DNA of 64,000 nucleotides from Desulfovibrionaceae bacterium (GCA_031082225.1 JAVHLG010000004.1:42694-106693); one strand, 5' to 3'. Shown: positions 8,489 through 17,232, counted from the stretch's first letter. A program made the numbers and translations. Notes: a model not told the origin generated them from the letters alone.

Positions 8489-9628
8489 ATGAGCGAGATG
8501 AAGACATTCAGCGGAAAAAACGTGGACGAGGCCATGGAACAGGCCTGCCGGTTTTTCAAGACGGAACGGGAAAAACTGGAAATCGAAATCATCACGGGAG
8601 GTTCCACCGGCATATTCGGATTGGTGGGCAAGAAAAAGGCCGAGATACGCGCCAGGCTGCGTGAGGAGATTCGGCTTCTGGCCGAGCCCGTCGCGGCGGC
8701 CCCGAAATGCGCCGCGCCCGCCCCCGAGACGGACCAGCCCGGGCCGGACGCCGATCCCGCCCCGGCCGCACCCTTGCCCGACACCGCGACGGTCCGGCAG
8801 CCGGACATGACGTCCGGGGCGGCGGTCCGTGAAACGGCCCCGCCGCAGGAGGTCATGGACGCGTCCTCTCCGAACGCCACCGAGCCTTTGGCCGAGCCTG
8901 CACCCGCCTCCCAGGCGGCGGCCCCTGAGGAGCGGCCCGCTTCGGAGCGCCGCAGGCCGCGTCAGGCCGCCCCCCGCCAGTCCGGCGGACGTCCTGTGCG
9001 CGAGCCCAGAGAACCGCGCGAACCCCGGGAGTCCCGTGAGCCCAAGGAGCCCCGCGAGCCTCGCGAGCCTCGCGAACCCAGGGAGCCCCGCGAGCCCAGG
9101 GAACCGCGCGAGGCCGGGCCGCCGCCCGGGCCGCTTTCCGAGGAACTCTCCGGCGTGGTGCGCGAGATCATGGAGCAGCTATTGCGCGGGATATTGGAAA
9201 CGATGCCCGAGATGGAGATCTCCGGGAATGCCGAAAGGGTGACGGTGTTGGTTCTGGACGAGGAAAATTCCGGGCTTTTGATCGGCCGGGAAGGGCAGAC
9301 CCTGGCCTCCCTGCAATACCTGGTCAACCGCATCGTGGCCAGACGCCACCCGGAATCCGTGCGCATCCAGATCAACACCGGAGAATACCGCGAGCGCCAG
9401 GACGACAATCTGCGCAAGATGGCCATCTATCTCGCGGACAAAGCCAAGTCCCTGGGCCGTCCCCAGAGCACCAAGCCCCTGTCCTCCTATCACCGCCGGG
9501 TGGTGCATCTGGCCCTGCAGGAGGATGAGACCGTCCAGACCCGCAGCAAGGGCGACGGCCCGCTGAAAAGGGTCATCATCGTGCCGCGCCAGCAACGAAA
9601 CGGCGGCCATGCCGAACGGGCGGGATGA
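8489..9628 (+). CDS. jag: Jag/KhpB RNA-binding protein with long REP-repeat linker
   Basis: The 379-residue protein has three recognisable parts. A Jag-N domain lies at residues 1-60 (TFSGKNVDEAMEQACRFF...GIFGLVGKKKAEI). A KH domain at about 235-290 carries the loop IGREGQTLASLQYLVNRI. An R3H domain at about 295-370 includes SSYHRRVVHLALQ. Jag/KhpB binds RNA, often with KhpA, and affects cell division and envelope genes. Between Jag-N and KH is a 170-residue Pro/Ala/Glu linker that includes about 13 tandem Arg-Glu-Pro-type triplets. The upstream GGAG has good spacing. mnmE, a common next gene, does not follow here. Confidence 0.95.
   Translation: MSEMKTFSGKNVDEAMEQACRFFKTEREKLEIEIITGGSTGIFGLVGKKKAEIRARLREEIRLLAEPVAAAPKCAAPAPETDQPGPDADPAPAAPLPDTATVRQPDMTSGAAVRETAPPQEVMDASSPNATEPLAEPAPASQAAAPEERPASERRRPRQAAPRQSGGRPVREPREPREPRESREPKEPREPREPREPREPREPREPREAGPPPGPLSEELSGVVREIMEQLLRGILETMPEMEISGNAERVTVLVLDEENSGLLIGREGQTLASLQYLVNRIVARRHPESVRIQINTGEYRERQDDNLRKMAIYLADKAKSLGRPQSTKPLSSYHRRVVHLALQEDETVQTRSKGDGPLKRVIIVPRQQRNGGHAERAG
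9001..9111 (+). repeat. 9-base tandem repeats encoding (Arg-Glu-Pro)n in jag
   Basis: A run of about 12-13 imperfect 9-base units of the type CGCGAGCCC encodes REP/KEP/RES triplets in the jag linker. The synonymous variation between units (GAACCC, GAGCCT, GAGCCC) indicates an older, partly diverged microsatellite. Copy number could vary between strains. Confidence 0.85.
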
Positions 9629-9667
9629 CGCGCCCTGCTGTTTCGCCGCATACCGTTTGACCGGTCA

Positions 9668-9709
9668 ACCCCCGGGGCGTTGTGTTCGCACCGGAAACGC
9701 CCCGGGGGT
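9668..9709 (+). terminator. 14-bp stem-loop after jag
   Basis: ACCCCCGGGGCGTT pairs perfectly with AACGCCCCGGGGGT around a 14-base loop, 40 bases after the jag stop. It has no T-tract, so it may act with Rho or as a 3' stabilising hairpin, but its position suggests the end of the rpmH-jag unit. Confidence 0.6.
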
Positions 9710-9873
9710 CGCCGTTGCCGGTGCGGGGCATGTCGAACCCGCATCGTGCGGCGTCCCTCAAAAAGCGCCCCCATACCGGCCAGCGGACAAGGCCGCCGTT
9801 GTCGCCCGGCCCGGGGATCGGACAGGGAGGACCGGGGCGCACGGCCGTAACCGTTGACCCCGGAGTTCCCACC

Positions 9874-10782
9874 GTGCCGTCCCGCGAATGCAAAGCCGAC
9901 ATCCTGCTGCTTTTGACCGCCCTCATCTGGGGGCTGGCCTTTGTGGCCCAGCGCATGGGCATGGACCATGTGGGACCGCTTACCTTCAACGGTGTGCGGT
10001 TTTTGCTCGGGGCCGCGGCGCTTTTGCCCCTGGCCCTGCGCAGCGCGGGGCAGAGCCATCCCTCGGATTTCCTGCGGACCGGACGGTACCGATGTGTCGG
10101 GCTGTGGGGCGGCCTTCTGGCTGGCGCCGCCCTTTTCGCCGGGGCCACCCTGCAGCAGGTGGGGCTGGTCTACACCACGGCGGGCAAAGCCGGATTCATC
10201 ACCGGGCTGTATGTGGTCATCGTGCCCATGATCGGCTATTTTTTCCGGCAGAAGTCCTCGCCGGGCGACTGGGTCGGGGCGCTGGCCGCCGCCGTCGGCC
10301 TGTATTTCCTTTCGGTCACCGAGGACTTGACCATGTCCTTCGGGGACGTGCTGGAGCTCGTGGGGGCCGTGTTCTGGGCCGGGCACGTCTGCCTCATCGG
10401 CTGGCTCTCGCCGCGCTTGCGGGCCACCCAGTTGGCGTGCAGCCAGTATGCGGTCTGCGGCGTGCTGAGCCTGGCCGCCGCCTTTTTCACCGAGACCATC
10501 ACGATCCAGGGCCTGTCCGGCGCGCTGTATCCCATCCTTTACGGCGGGCTTTTATCCGTGGGGCTGGCCTATACCCTTCAGGTCGTGGCCCAGCGCGACG
10601 CCAAACCGGCCCATGCCGCCATCCTGCTCAGCCTTGAGGCCGTGTTCGCGGCCCTGGCCGGATGGCTGGTCCTGGATGAATCCATGGGCTTTCGGGGACT
10701 TATGGGGTGCGCGTTGATGCTCGTCGGCATGCTGCTTTCGCAACTGTGGCCCCGCGGGGGGCGACCCCAGGCGGCCGGATAA
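9874..10782 (+). CDS. DMT-superfamily (EamA) transporter
   Basis: The protein is 302 residues from the GTG at 9874, which has GGAG eight bases upstream; the longer track ORF adds an unlikely Pro/Gly-rich leader. It consists of about ten membrane helices in two EamA repeats: repeat 1 begins ILLLLTALIWGLAFVAQRMG, and repeat 2 begins WVGALAAAVGLYFLSV, each ending in the typical 'G..LxxEP/xxE' region (HAAILLSLEAVFAALAGWLVLDE). EamA proteins export or exchange small metabolites and the substrate here cannot be told. It follows a strong hairpin after jag, so it is probably a separate unit. Confidence 0.88.
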   Translation: MPSRECKADILLLLTALIWGLAFVAQRMGMDHVGPLTFNGVRFLLGAAALLPLALRSAGQSHPSDFLRTGRYRCVGLWGGLLAGAALFAGATLQQVGLVYTTAGKAGFITGLYVVIVPMIGYFFRQKSSPGDWVGALAAAVGLYFLSVTEDLTMSFGDVLELVGAVFWAGHVCLIGWLSPRLRATQLACSQYAVCGVLSLAAAFFTETITIQGLSGALYPILYGGLLSVGLAYTLQVVAQRDAKPAHAAILLSLEAVFAALAGWLVLDESMGFRGLMGCALMLVGMLLSQLWPRGGRPQAAG

Positions 10783-10854
10783 GGCCGGTATGATCCCGGC
10801 CGACGGTCATCGTCGGGAGGGGGAATGGGAGATGACGGCGGGGAGGGGCAGGGA

Positions 10855-11004
10855 CTACAGACGGCCGTCCTTTTCGCGTTCCTTGGCCTGGTCGAAGTCG
10901 ATGCGCAGTTGCTTTTTTTTCCGCTCACGCACCTGGAAGGTCAGCCTGGCCCCGAGGTAGAAACAGACCCCGATGGCCACGGCCCAGACGATATAGGAGA
11001 GCAC
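10855..11004 (-). CDS. 49-residue single-span membrane protein
   Basis: I place the start at the GTG at 11004 because GAGGAG lies eight bases before it; the ORF-track version adds an arginine-rich leader without a ribosome binding site. The product is MLSYIVWAVAIGVCFYLGAR followed by LTFQVRERKKKQLRIDFDQ and AKEREKDGRL: one hydrophobic helix and a strongly charged cytoplasmic tail by the positive-inside rule. No family is recognised. It is convergent with the DMT transporter and about 300 bases downstream of the LysM/TPR gene. Confidence 0.6.
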   Translation of the reverse strand: MLSYIVWAVAIGVCFYLGARLTFQVRERKKKQLRIDFDQAKEREKDGRL

Positions 11005-11280
11005 GGGTAATCTCCTCAGCGCCGCGCGGACGCGAAGGCCGGAAGAAGGCCGGGCTTGCCGCATGGCAAAACGCCCATGCGGACGGGGCAGGACACGCGG
11101 CGACGCCGCATGGCCCGCTGGGGGCAGGGGGAGGACTCTCCGGCCCTGGGCGATGGATCCGAAGGTGTCATGCGCCGTCTTGCGGATGCCCCGGACCGCT
11201 CATGTGCGCCATGCCACGCCAGGGACATTCCCATACAGTGTTTGCCGACGGGTACGGCAAGGTCAACACGGACGCGACGT

Positions 11281-11320
11281 CGGCTGGCCACATTATGCCA
11301 GCCGGGGGTCAGCCCCCGGC
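11281..11320 (-). promoter_or_regulatory. Two overlapping hairpins around the LysM/TPR stop codon
   Basis: CGGCTGG (11281-11287) can pair with CCAGCCG (11298-11304), and GCCGGGGG (11301-11308) with CCCCCGGC (11313-11320). The arms overlap, so only one can form at a time. The stop codon of the LysM/TPR gene falls in the four-base loop of the second hairpin. Without a T-tract, a processing or Rho-related role is more likely than simple termination. Confidence 0.4.
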
Positions 11321-12679
11321 CTTGCAGAGGTTCTCCTTGCGCGCGGTTTCCAGAAGTTCGCAGTCGCCGAAGGTACAGGCCTTCTGGTAATCCTCGCACA
11401 TGGGACCGTATTGCTTGAGGTGGAAATAGGTATAGCCGCGCCCCTTGTAGTAGTCGGCCTCTTTTGGTCCCAGGGAAATGGCCTTGTTGTAGTCCTCGAG
11501 GGCCTTGTCGAAATGTCCGGCCCGCGTGTGGCTCAATCCCCGCATGGAATAGGCCAGGGCAAAAGACTGATTGCGCTCAATGGCCTGGGTGTAGTCCTCA
11601 ATGGCCCGGGTGTAGAGCTTCATGTAGTAGAAGGCGTGTCCCCGGCTGGCATAGTAGTCGGCCCGGTTGGGGTTGAGCTTGATGGCCCGGTCGAACTGCT
11701 CGATGGCCTTTTGATATTTGTTTTGCTTGCCAAGCTCGTTGCCTTTCTCGAAATAGCCTTCGGCGTCGGTTGGGGAGCCGGTCTCGGGCTCGGCCGCAGC
11801 AGGGGCGGGCGCGTCTCCGGGCGGCGGCGTCTGGGCGGCCGGGGTTTCCTGGGCCGCGTCGGGTTCGGGTTCCGGCAGGTCCGCGACCTCCTCCGACGCT
11901 TTCGGCGGCGGGGCCTTGTCGGCGGGGGCGGCGGGAGCCGTCGCCTGTCCGGACGGGATGGTCAGTTGCGCCCCTGCGAGGACCTTTCCGGAGGCGGCGG
12001 AGGGGTTGAGGCGCTGGATGGCCTCGATGGTCGTGCCGTAGCGGGCGGCGATGGAGGCCAGGGTCTCGCCGCGCTTGACCTTGTGGCGCACCGTGGGGGC
12101 GGCCGCCTCCTTTTTGGCCTCGGGCCGGGATTCGGCTTTTTCGGCCTTGGGCGATGCGCCTGAAGGGGACTTGAGAACCTGTCCCACCTTAAGCTTGCGC
12201 GGATCGAGGTTGCCGTTGGCCTTGAGCAGATCGGGCACGGAAACGCCCAGTTTGGCGGCTATGCCTTGCGGGGTGTCGCCCTTTTGGACGGTATAGGCGC
12301 CGCCGGACGTAGCGGCCGGGGCCTTTTCTTCGGCGGGCTTGGCCTTTTTTTCCTCTGCAGCCTTGGTCTTTTCCTGAGCGGCGGAGGGTTTTTTCGAGGC
12401 GCTGTCGTCCTTGCCGGGCGTGGATGCGGCGGTTTTCTCCTGGGACTTGGCGCCGGGGATGGTGATTTCCTGTCCCACGCGCAGCTTTTTTGGATCCAGC
12501 CCGGGGTTGGCCTTCAGCAGTTCCTGGGTGGAGATGCCGTGTTTATTGGCGATGCCGCCCGGGGTGTCGCCGGACTTGACCGCATAGGCCTGGACGCTCG
12601 AGACGGAAAAAAGGACGGGGAGGGTGAAAAGGGGCATGGTGAAGGCACAAAAAGCGAGAATCCGGAAAATACGGGGCAT
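11309..12679 (-). CDS. Exported LysM-repeat and TPR protein
   Basis: The 456-residue protein has a signal peptide (LAFCAFTMPLFTLPVLFSVSSVQA). It has three LysM modules, at about 33-76 (YAVKSGDTPGGIANKHGIS), 127-170 (YTVQKGDTPQGIAAKLGVS) and 196-240 (HKVKRGETLASIAARYGTT), separated by Lys/Ala/Glu-rich linkers. About four TPR units lie from 310 to 440 (YQKAIEQFDRAIKLNPNRADYYASRGHAF and similar). LysM binds peptidoglycan glycan chains and TPRs bind proteins, so this is probably a wall-anchored scaffold in the periplasm. It stands alone on the minus strand; a 287-base gap with a long T-run separates it from the divergent gene. Confidence 0.9.
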   Translation of the reverse strand: MPRIFRILAFCAFTMPLFTLPVLFSVSSVQAYAVKSGDTPGGIANKHGISTQELLKANPGLDPKKLRVGQEITIPGAKSQEKTAASTPGKDDSASKKPSAAQEKTKAAEEKKAKPAEEKAPAATSGGAYTVQKGDTPQGIAAKLGVSVPDLLKANGNLDPRKLKVGQVLKSPSGASPKAEKAESRPEAKKEAAAPTVRHKVKRGETLASIAARYGTTIEAIQRLNPSAASGKVLAGAQLTIPSGQATAPAAPADKAPPPKASEEVADLPEPEPDAAQETPAAQTPPPGDAPAPAAAEPETGSPTDAEGYFEKGNELGKQNKYQKAIEQFDRAIKLNPNRADYYASRGHAFYYMKLYTRAIEDYTQAIERNQSFALAYSMRGLSHTRAGHFDKALEDYNKAISLGPKEADYYKGRGYTYFHLKQYGPMCEDYQKACTFGDCELLETARKENLCKAGG

Positions 12680-12967
12680 ATGTCCACCTTGGTGACGACG
12701 AGGAGTTCAAGTCCGAAAAGGAGCCAGGACGACAAAACATCAAGGTGGGGACTGTAGACGTTTACGGAAAAAGGGGCAACTTTTTTTAGAGTGTTCGGTA
12801 TTTCAGTGTGTTGGGTGCTGATTTGGGAGCCCTCCGGGTGCGTGGGGTTTCCCGGGGGCGGTTTTCCCCGGCCGGACAGGGAAGCGGGCCGACGTCTTGC
12901 CCCAAACCTCCGGACAGGGTATGTTCCATGGAAACCATCGGAAACCCGGAACAAAGAGAGTTGTGCT

Positions 12968-13612
12968 ATGTCACTGGTGGTCAAGGCGCACGGCGACATT
13001 GAGCAGGTTCTCGTCACCTCGTTGCCCAAAGCCTTCGTGTCCAAGGTCTTCCGCCATTGCTGGGGAAAAAACAACACGCCCTATTTCGCAGGCAACTGTT
13101 TCAAGGGCGTGCTGTATTTCGACGAGCGCATGGCCGCCGCATTCGCCCGGGAGTCCGGGATGGAATGGAACGGCTGGCTGGCCTTGTCGAAGCACCTGCA
13201 CCTGATAGCGGCGGTCTTTGAGAGCGGCCTGGAACTGACTGCGTCCTGCCGGACCGGGGAGACCATCCTCGGGACCACGTCCCTGGCCGTCAGCTCCCAA
13301 TCCCACGCCTTCGCCACGGTGGCCGGATACATAGGGGATGACCAGGTTGCGGCGCTTCTGGGATCCGTGGACAAAGGGGCCATGGTGTTCACCCTGCCGG
13401 ACTTCGAAGGGGAGTTTGATCCCGACAGGCTCACGGCCCAGGTCACCCGGCTTGACGACTTTTTTTTCGAGGACGGCCTGCTGACCGGGCTTTTCTACGA
13501 CGGCCGGGAGATGTCCATGGAGATGGGCGACAGCCGGGGGATGAGCATGATCGATCCGGTCCTGATCGGCGCCGACGGGACACGTCTCGACATGTATGAT
13601 TTTACGGCCTAA
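12968..13612 (+). CDS. Conserved-looking hypothetical cytoplasmic protein
   Basis: I do not recognise this 214-residue protein. I use the ATG at 12968 (MSLVVKAHGDIEQVL), which has an AGAGAG stretch nearby; the track ORF starts 59 codons earlier in a Gly/Pro/Arg-rich stretch that looks non-coding. There is no signal peptide or membrane helix. The N-terminal third is mixed alpha/beta with Cys33 and Cys46 (FRHCWGKNN, FAGNCFKG). The C-terminus is acidic (DFEGEFDPD, DDFFFEDGLLTG, MSMEMGDSRGMSM). Codon use matches the core genes. It is divergent from the LysM/TPR gene and is followed by a hairpin and a response regulator. Confidence 0.6.
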   Translation: MSLVVKAHGDIEQVLVTSLPKAFVSKVFRHCWGKNNTPYFAGNCFKGVLYFDERMAAAFARESGMEWNGWLALSKHLHLIAAVFESGLELTASCRTGETILGTTSLAVSSQSHAFATVAGYIGDDQVAALLGSVDKGAMVFTLPDFEGEFDPDRLTAQVTRLDDFFFEDGLLTGLFYDGREMSMEMGDSRGMSMIDPVLIGADGTRLDMYDFTA

Positions 13613-13675
13613 TGTCGTGGCATCGAAACCGGTGTGTCCGAATACTAATGGTAACACCATGGAATATTTTGTTTA

Positions 13676-13703
13676 TTTTTAGAAATACGTCCGCATTTTT
13701 TAA
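13676..13703 (+). repeat. AAATACGTC hairpin, copy 1
   Basis: The segment AGAAATACGTCCGCATTTTTT forms an A/T-rich stem around a GTC-containing loop. The same AAATACGTCnGxATTTTT core occurs at 23976-24001 and 24052-24074. Here it lies between the 214-residue hypothetical gene and the response regulator and ends in a T-run, so it may also terminate the upstream gene. Confidence 0.55.
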
Positions 13704-13845
13704 GGGACAAGGCACGGGGCGGCGTCTTGCATGAGGTGAACGACCGGCCGGAACACGAAGGGGCCGGGGAGACGGCGCAACCGGTCTGCCCGTTCACCCG
13801 GTCGTGCCCGCTTCTGGCTGAAATCCAGTGGAAAGGCCCGCGACC

Positions 13846-14211
13846 ATGAAAACCATTTTGGTCATCGACGACGATGCAACCATCCGGGGCGTTGTGCGGC
13901 TGTACCTTGAGACCGAGGGGCATGTGGTGCTCGAGGCCACGGACGGCAAGGCTGGCATGCGTCTTTTTCACGCCAACCCGGTGGATCTGGTGATCCTCGA
14001 CATCTTCATGCCGGAAAAAGACGGCATCGAGACCATCCAGGAGATCCGCGAGGCAGGGAACTGCAAGGTGTTGGCCATCTCCGGCGGGTCGCCCACCATG
14101 GGCATGGATTTTTTGCACCACGCCAAGGCCTTCGGGGCCAACGACATCCTGGTCAAACCGTTTAGCGAAAGCGAACTTCTGGACACCGTGCGCCGTCTGA
14201 CGCAGGGCTGA
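13846..14211 (+). CDS. Single-domain response regulator (CheY-like)
   Basis: The 121-residue product is a bare receiver domain: acidic pocket DDD near residue 8 (ILVIDDDATIRG), phosphoacceptor Asp in VILDIFMPEKDG, a Ser in the switch position (LAISGGSPT), and Lys in LVKPFSESEL. It would pass phosphate or bind a partner, since no output domain is present. I use the second Met (13846, MKTILVIDDD) because the six residues before it are not part of the fold. No kinase gene is adjacent. Its 3' end overlaps the convergent DUF4911-like gene by 50 bases. Confidence 0.9.
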   Translation: MKTILVIDDDATIRGVVRLYLETEGHVVLEATDGKAGMRLFHANPVDLVILDIFMPEKDGIETIQEIREAGNCKVLAISGGSPTMGMDFLHHAKAFGANDILVKPFSESELLDTVRRLTQG

Positions 14212-14527
14212 GGCCCGCCCCTGTCCGGGCGTCGTCCCCGGCCGCCCCGCTCCGGGGGGCGTGGCGCAGGGCAAGGCCCGGAATCTCGTGCGCGGCGGCG
14301 GCCACAAAGTCCAACACCTCCAGCCGAGCCGTGGGCGCGAAAAGCAGACGCACCACGGCGGCATAGCGGTCCACCACGGTCATGCACGCCAGATGGCCGT
14401 AGCCCTCCAGCAAAAAACGCAGAAGTCCCACATTCGCCCCGGGCAGGGACAGATACAGCCGGTCCGACTCCCCGGGCGGCAGGTATGGCGGACGCCGCCG
14501 TTTCCCCCGACTCACAGGATCTCGCAT
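14162..14527 (-). CDS. DUF4911-like protein
   Basis: The 121-residue protein resembles the DUF4911 family in its central part: DRLYLSLPGANVGLLRFLLEGYGHLACMTVVDRY followed by VVRLLFAPTARLEVLDFVAAA. That family is a short alpha/beta domain found mainly in Desulfobacterota, function unknown, with the LLEGYxGLA motif as its best mark. The last 35 residues are low-complexity Ala/Gly/Arg and overlap the end of the convergent response regulator. It starts inside the last 16 bases of the downstream-oriented peptidase gene, so the two are probably translated together. Confidence 0.6.
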   Translation of the reverse strand: MRDPVSRGKRRRPPYLPPGESDRLYLSLPGANVGLLRFLLEGYGHLACMTVVDRYAAVVRLLFAPTARLEVLDFVAAAAHEIPGLALRHAPRSGAAGDDARTGAGLSPASDGARCPEVRFR

Positions 14528-15597
14528 CCGTCGTCGGTGACAAGCACCATGTATTCCCAGCGCACGCCGCCCCAGGCCGGGTCGTACAGGCCCGGCTCCA
14601 CCGTGACCACCATGCCCGGGGAAAGGCGTCCCTCGGCGTAGGGGCTCAGGCTCGGGGCCTCGTGGGTTTCCAGGCCGATGCCGTGGCCCAGGGAATGGGT
14701 GAAGGCCGCGTCCACCCCATGGGCCGCAAAGGCGTTTTTGGCCAGCATATAGGCGTCGCGGTAGGAAAGCCCGGGGCGCATGGCCGCCAGGGCCGCGTTT
14801 TGGGCCTCCTGGACCATGTCCAGGGTGCGCCGGAAGCGGTCCGACGGGGTGTCGCCGACCCAGAAGGTGCGGGTCTGGTCCGAGCAGTAGCCGTCCAGGC
14901 GGCCGCCCACGTCCACCAGGACCAGGCTTTTGTCCGTGGCCGCCTTGGGGCCGGGCACGGCGTGGGGCAGGGCGGCGTTTTCATCCACGGCCACGATGGA
15001 CGGGAAGGACAGTTCGCTGGCCCCGAACGCCCGGAAGAGCTTTTCGATCTCCCAGGCCGCCTCGGCCTCGGTGATCCCCGGGACCAGCACGTCCGGCAAC
15101 CGGGCCATGACCGCGTGGTTGACGGCGCAGGAGCGTCGCAACAGCGCAATCTCGCCCTGGTCCTTGCGCAGGCGCAGGTTTTCCACGAATCCCGTGCAGG
15201 GCACGAGGTCGATATGTTCCGAGAGCAGGGCGTGGGTGTCGTAGGACAGGCTTTTGGCCTCGAAGAGGATCTTCGCAAGACCCAGGGATTTGAAAAACTC
15301 GCCCATGGCCTGATAGCGGTTGGAGGCATAGATGAAGATGCCGTCCTCGTTCCACAGCCTGCGGGCCGCATCCAGGAACCGGGGGTCGGTCAGGAGCCTG
15401 TCCTGGCCGTTGGCCGTGACCAGGAGCATGCCCGAGGATTCGTTGCACTGGGCGTCGTGGAGTTCGAAGCCGCTCAAATAATACCGGTTGGCGGCATGGG
15501 AGACGAGCAGGGCATCATGGCCTGCAGCGGCCAGGCTGGCGCGCAGACGGTCCCGCCTGGCGGCGTACACGTGGGTGGTATCGTTGGCGTTTTCCAT
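14512..15597 (-). CDS. M24 family Xaa-Pro peptidase (aminopeptidase P-like)
   Basis: The 361-residue protein has a creatinase-like N-terminal domain (1-130: RRDRLRASLAAAGHDALLVSHAANRYYLSGFELHD) and a pita-bread M24 catalytic domain. Metal-binding positions are visible: LVDVGGRLDGYCSDQTRTF (two Asp), HSLGHGIGLETHE (His), VVTVEPGLYDP (Glu) and VRWEYMVLV (Glu). Such enzymes cut an N-terminal residue before proline in the cytoplasm. The start at 15597 (MENANDTTHVYAAR) fits the family length of about 355. The DUF4911-like gene overlaps its stop. Confidence 0.92.
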   Translation of the reverse strand: MENANDTTHVYAARRDRLRASLAAAGHDALLVSHAANRYYLSGFELHDAQCNESSGMLLVTANGQDRLLTDPRFLDAARRLWNEDGIFIYASNRYQAMGEFFKSLGLAKILFEAKSLSYDTHALLSEHIDLVPCTGFVENLRLRKDQGEIALLRRSCAVNHAVMARLPDVLVPGITEAEAAWEIEKLFRAFGASELSFPSIVAVDENAALPHAVPGPKAATDKSLVLVDVGGRLDGYCSDQTRTFWVGDTPSDRFRRTLDMVQEAQNAALAAMRPGLSYRDAYMLAKNAFAAHGVDAAFTHSLGHGIGLETHEAPSLSPYAEGRLSPGMVVTVEPGLYDPAWGGVRWEYMVLVTDDGCEIL

Positions 15598-15663
15598 GCC
15601 GGGGTTTAGCCGCTGTCGGCCCCGGCGTCAACGCCTTGCCCCGCACAACCTGCGTCCGGCCGC

Positions 15664-17037
15664 TTAATCCAGACGGTAGACCGTCTCCGGGGTTCCCACG
15701 ACCATGCGCTCGGCCCACTGGACGCCCTGCATGACCGAGTGGTCCATGTTGCCCACCTCGTATTTGAACCCCCCGAAACGCCCCCGGGAAAAGATGTCCG
15801 CCGCCTCCAGCAGGGGCTGGACCACGGCCAGGGCCGCGTCGCGTTCCAGGCACGGAATGGGATAGGCATAGTCCAGGCGGGCCTGCCAGGTGGAGACCAC
15901 CCGGTCCTGTTCGCCGGGTTCGAGCAGTCCGGCGGCCCCGAGTCCGGCCACGGCCCGCTGGATGTGGTCGGCCGGGTTCTCGGGCTTGTGCCCGGAAAAC
16001 GATACCTCGGTCATCAGCGCCCGGTGGCGGGGAAGCGTGCCGTCGGGGGCTGGGGTGTTGTTGTAGGAATAGTTGTGGAAGTTGGTGACCCGGTAAAAGG
16101 GGCAGTTGTCCTCGGGAAAATACATCCAGCATTTGGAGTCCGGGCGGTGGCCGTCGATGCCGATGCCCGCGATGAGCGCGCCGTTGTGCTTGAGCCTGGC
16201 GGCGGCCTGGCGTGCGGCGTCGGGCAGGCCCTGGGCCACGTCCAGGACGAAACGGTCCAGGGGCATGGTGGTCAGGAGCCGCTCGTAGAAAACGGTCATT
16301 CCGGCGGCGGTGCGCGCGGTCTTTGTCGCCGGGTCCACGGCCACGGTTTTCTGGCTGAGGCGCACGCGGTCGGCGAAACGCGCCGCCAGGCGGCGGTAGA
16401 TCTCGCCCGTGCCGCCCGTGAGGGGGAAGGCGAAGGTCCGGTTGGGCCCCCAGGACACGTCGTCGCGGTTGCGGATGATGTTTTCCAGCACCCGGGCCAG
16501 ATCCACCACGCTGACCCGCTCCCCGATCCAGCGGTGGGACATGGTTTCCGGGGGATGGGCCCAGACCTTGAAATTGTAGGGGAGCATGAACAGCCGGGCG
16601 ATGCCCGGGCCGAAGCTCTTCTCGATCCACTCCCGGAAATGGGCGGGAGGGCTGGCCGACGCGCCGTTTCGGGCGACGGCCAGAAGGCCCTGAACGCATT
16701 CCCAGACGAGGTCCGGGGGCAGGCGGCGGATGTTGTTCTGGAAGGGATAGGGCGTCCAGGTTCCGGCCAGCCGGATCCAGGCCTCGCGCTGATGCGTGAG
16801 GACGTGGTCGCCCAAAAGCTCGTCCAGAAGCCGGTCGAAATGCTCGAAATGGGAGAAGACCACATGGCCGCCCAGATCCCAGGTGAACCCGGCCGGGTCC
16901 GTAAAGCTGGCGGACAGGCCGCCCACATGGTCGTTTCGCTCCAGGATGAGGAAGTCGTCCTGGCCGAGTTCACGCAGTCGGTCCGCCGCGCCGAGCCCGG
17001 TGGGGCCGGCCCCGATGATCAGATATTTGACGCGCAC
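15664..17037 (-). CDS. FAD-dependent oxidoreductase / UDP-galactopyranose-mutase-like protein
   Basis: The 457-residue protein begins VKYLIIGAGPTGLGAADRLRELG, a Rossmann dinucleotide-binding motif, with ERNDHVGGLSASF as the second FAD signature. The GGHVVFSHFEHFDRLLDELLG and WTPYPFQNNIRRLP segments are typical of UDP-galactopyranose-mutase/protoporphyrinogen-oxidase-like enzymes found in polysaccharide gene sets. Substrate is unknown. I chose the GTG at 17037, since GGAGG lies seven bases upstream; the track start at 17127 has no such signal. It is the first gene of the minus-strand pair with the M24 peptidase (66-base gap). Confidence 0.82.
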   Translation of the reverse strand: MRVKYLIIGAGPTGLGAADRLRELGQDDFLILERNDHVGGLSASFTDPAGFTWDLGGHVVFSHFEHFDRLLDELLGDHVLTHQREAWIRLAGTWTPYPFQNNIRRLPPDLVWECVQGLLAVARNGASASPPAHFREWIEKSFGPGIARLFMLPYNFKVWAHPPETMSHRWIGERVSVVDLARVLENIIRNRDDVSWGPNRTFAFPLTGGTGEIYRRLAARFADRVRLSQKTVAVDPATKTARTAAGMTVFYERLLTTMPLDRFVLDVAQGLPDAARQAAARLKHNGALIAGIGIDGHRPDSKCWMYFPEDNCPFYRVTNFHNYSYNNTPAPDGTLPRHRALMTEVSFSGHKPENPADHIQRAVAGLGAAGLLEPGEQDRVVSTWQARLDYAYPIPCLERDAALAVVQPLLEAADIFSRGRFGGFKYEVGNMDHSVMQGVQWAERMVVGTPETVYRLD

Positions 17038-17232
17038 GGCATCCTCCGCACAGGGGTTTGCGCAGGAAATACAAGAAACGTGCCGGGAAAAAGAGAGGAG
17101 GGACGTGTCTGGCGGAAAACGGGGCACACGTCTGCCCTGTCCCCTGGACGGCCCGCAGCCGCCCGCATCGGGCCGCCCCGGGGGATTGCGGCGTCGCGAC
17201 GGACCGCGTGCGGCGTCGCGGCGGAAAAAAGT

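Noticed and set aside
11063-12163. 366-codon + strand ORF over the LysM/TPR gene
   Set aside because: Low-complexity Gly/Arg/Val shadow of the real minus-strand gene.
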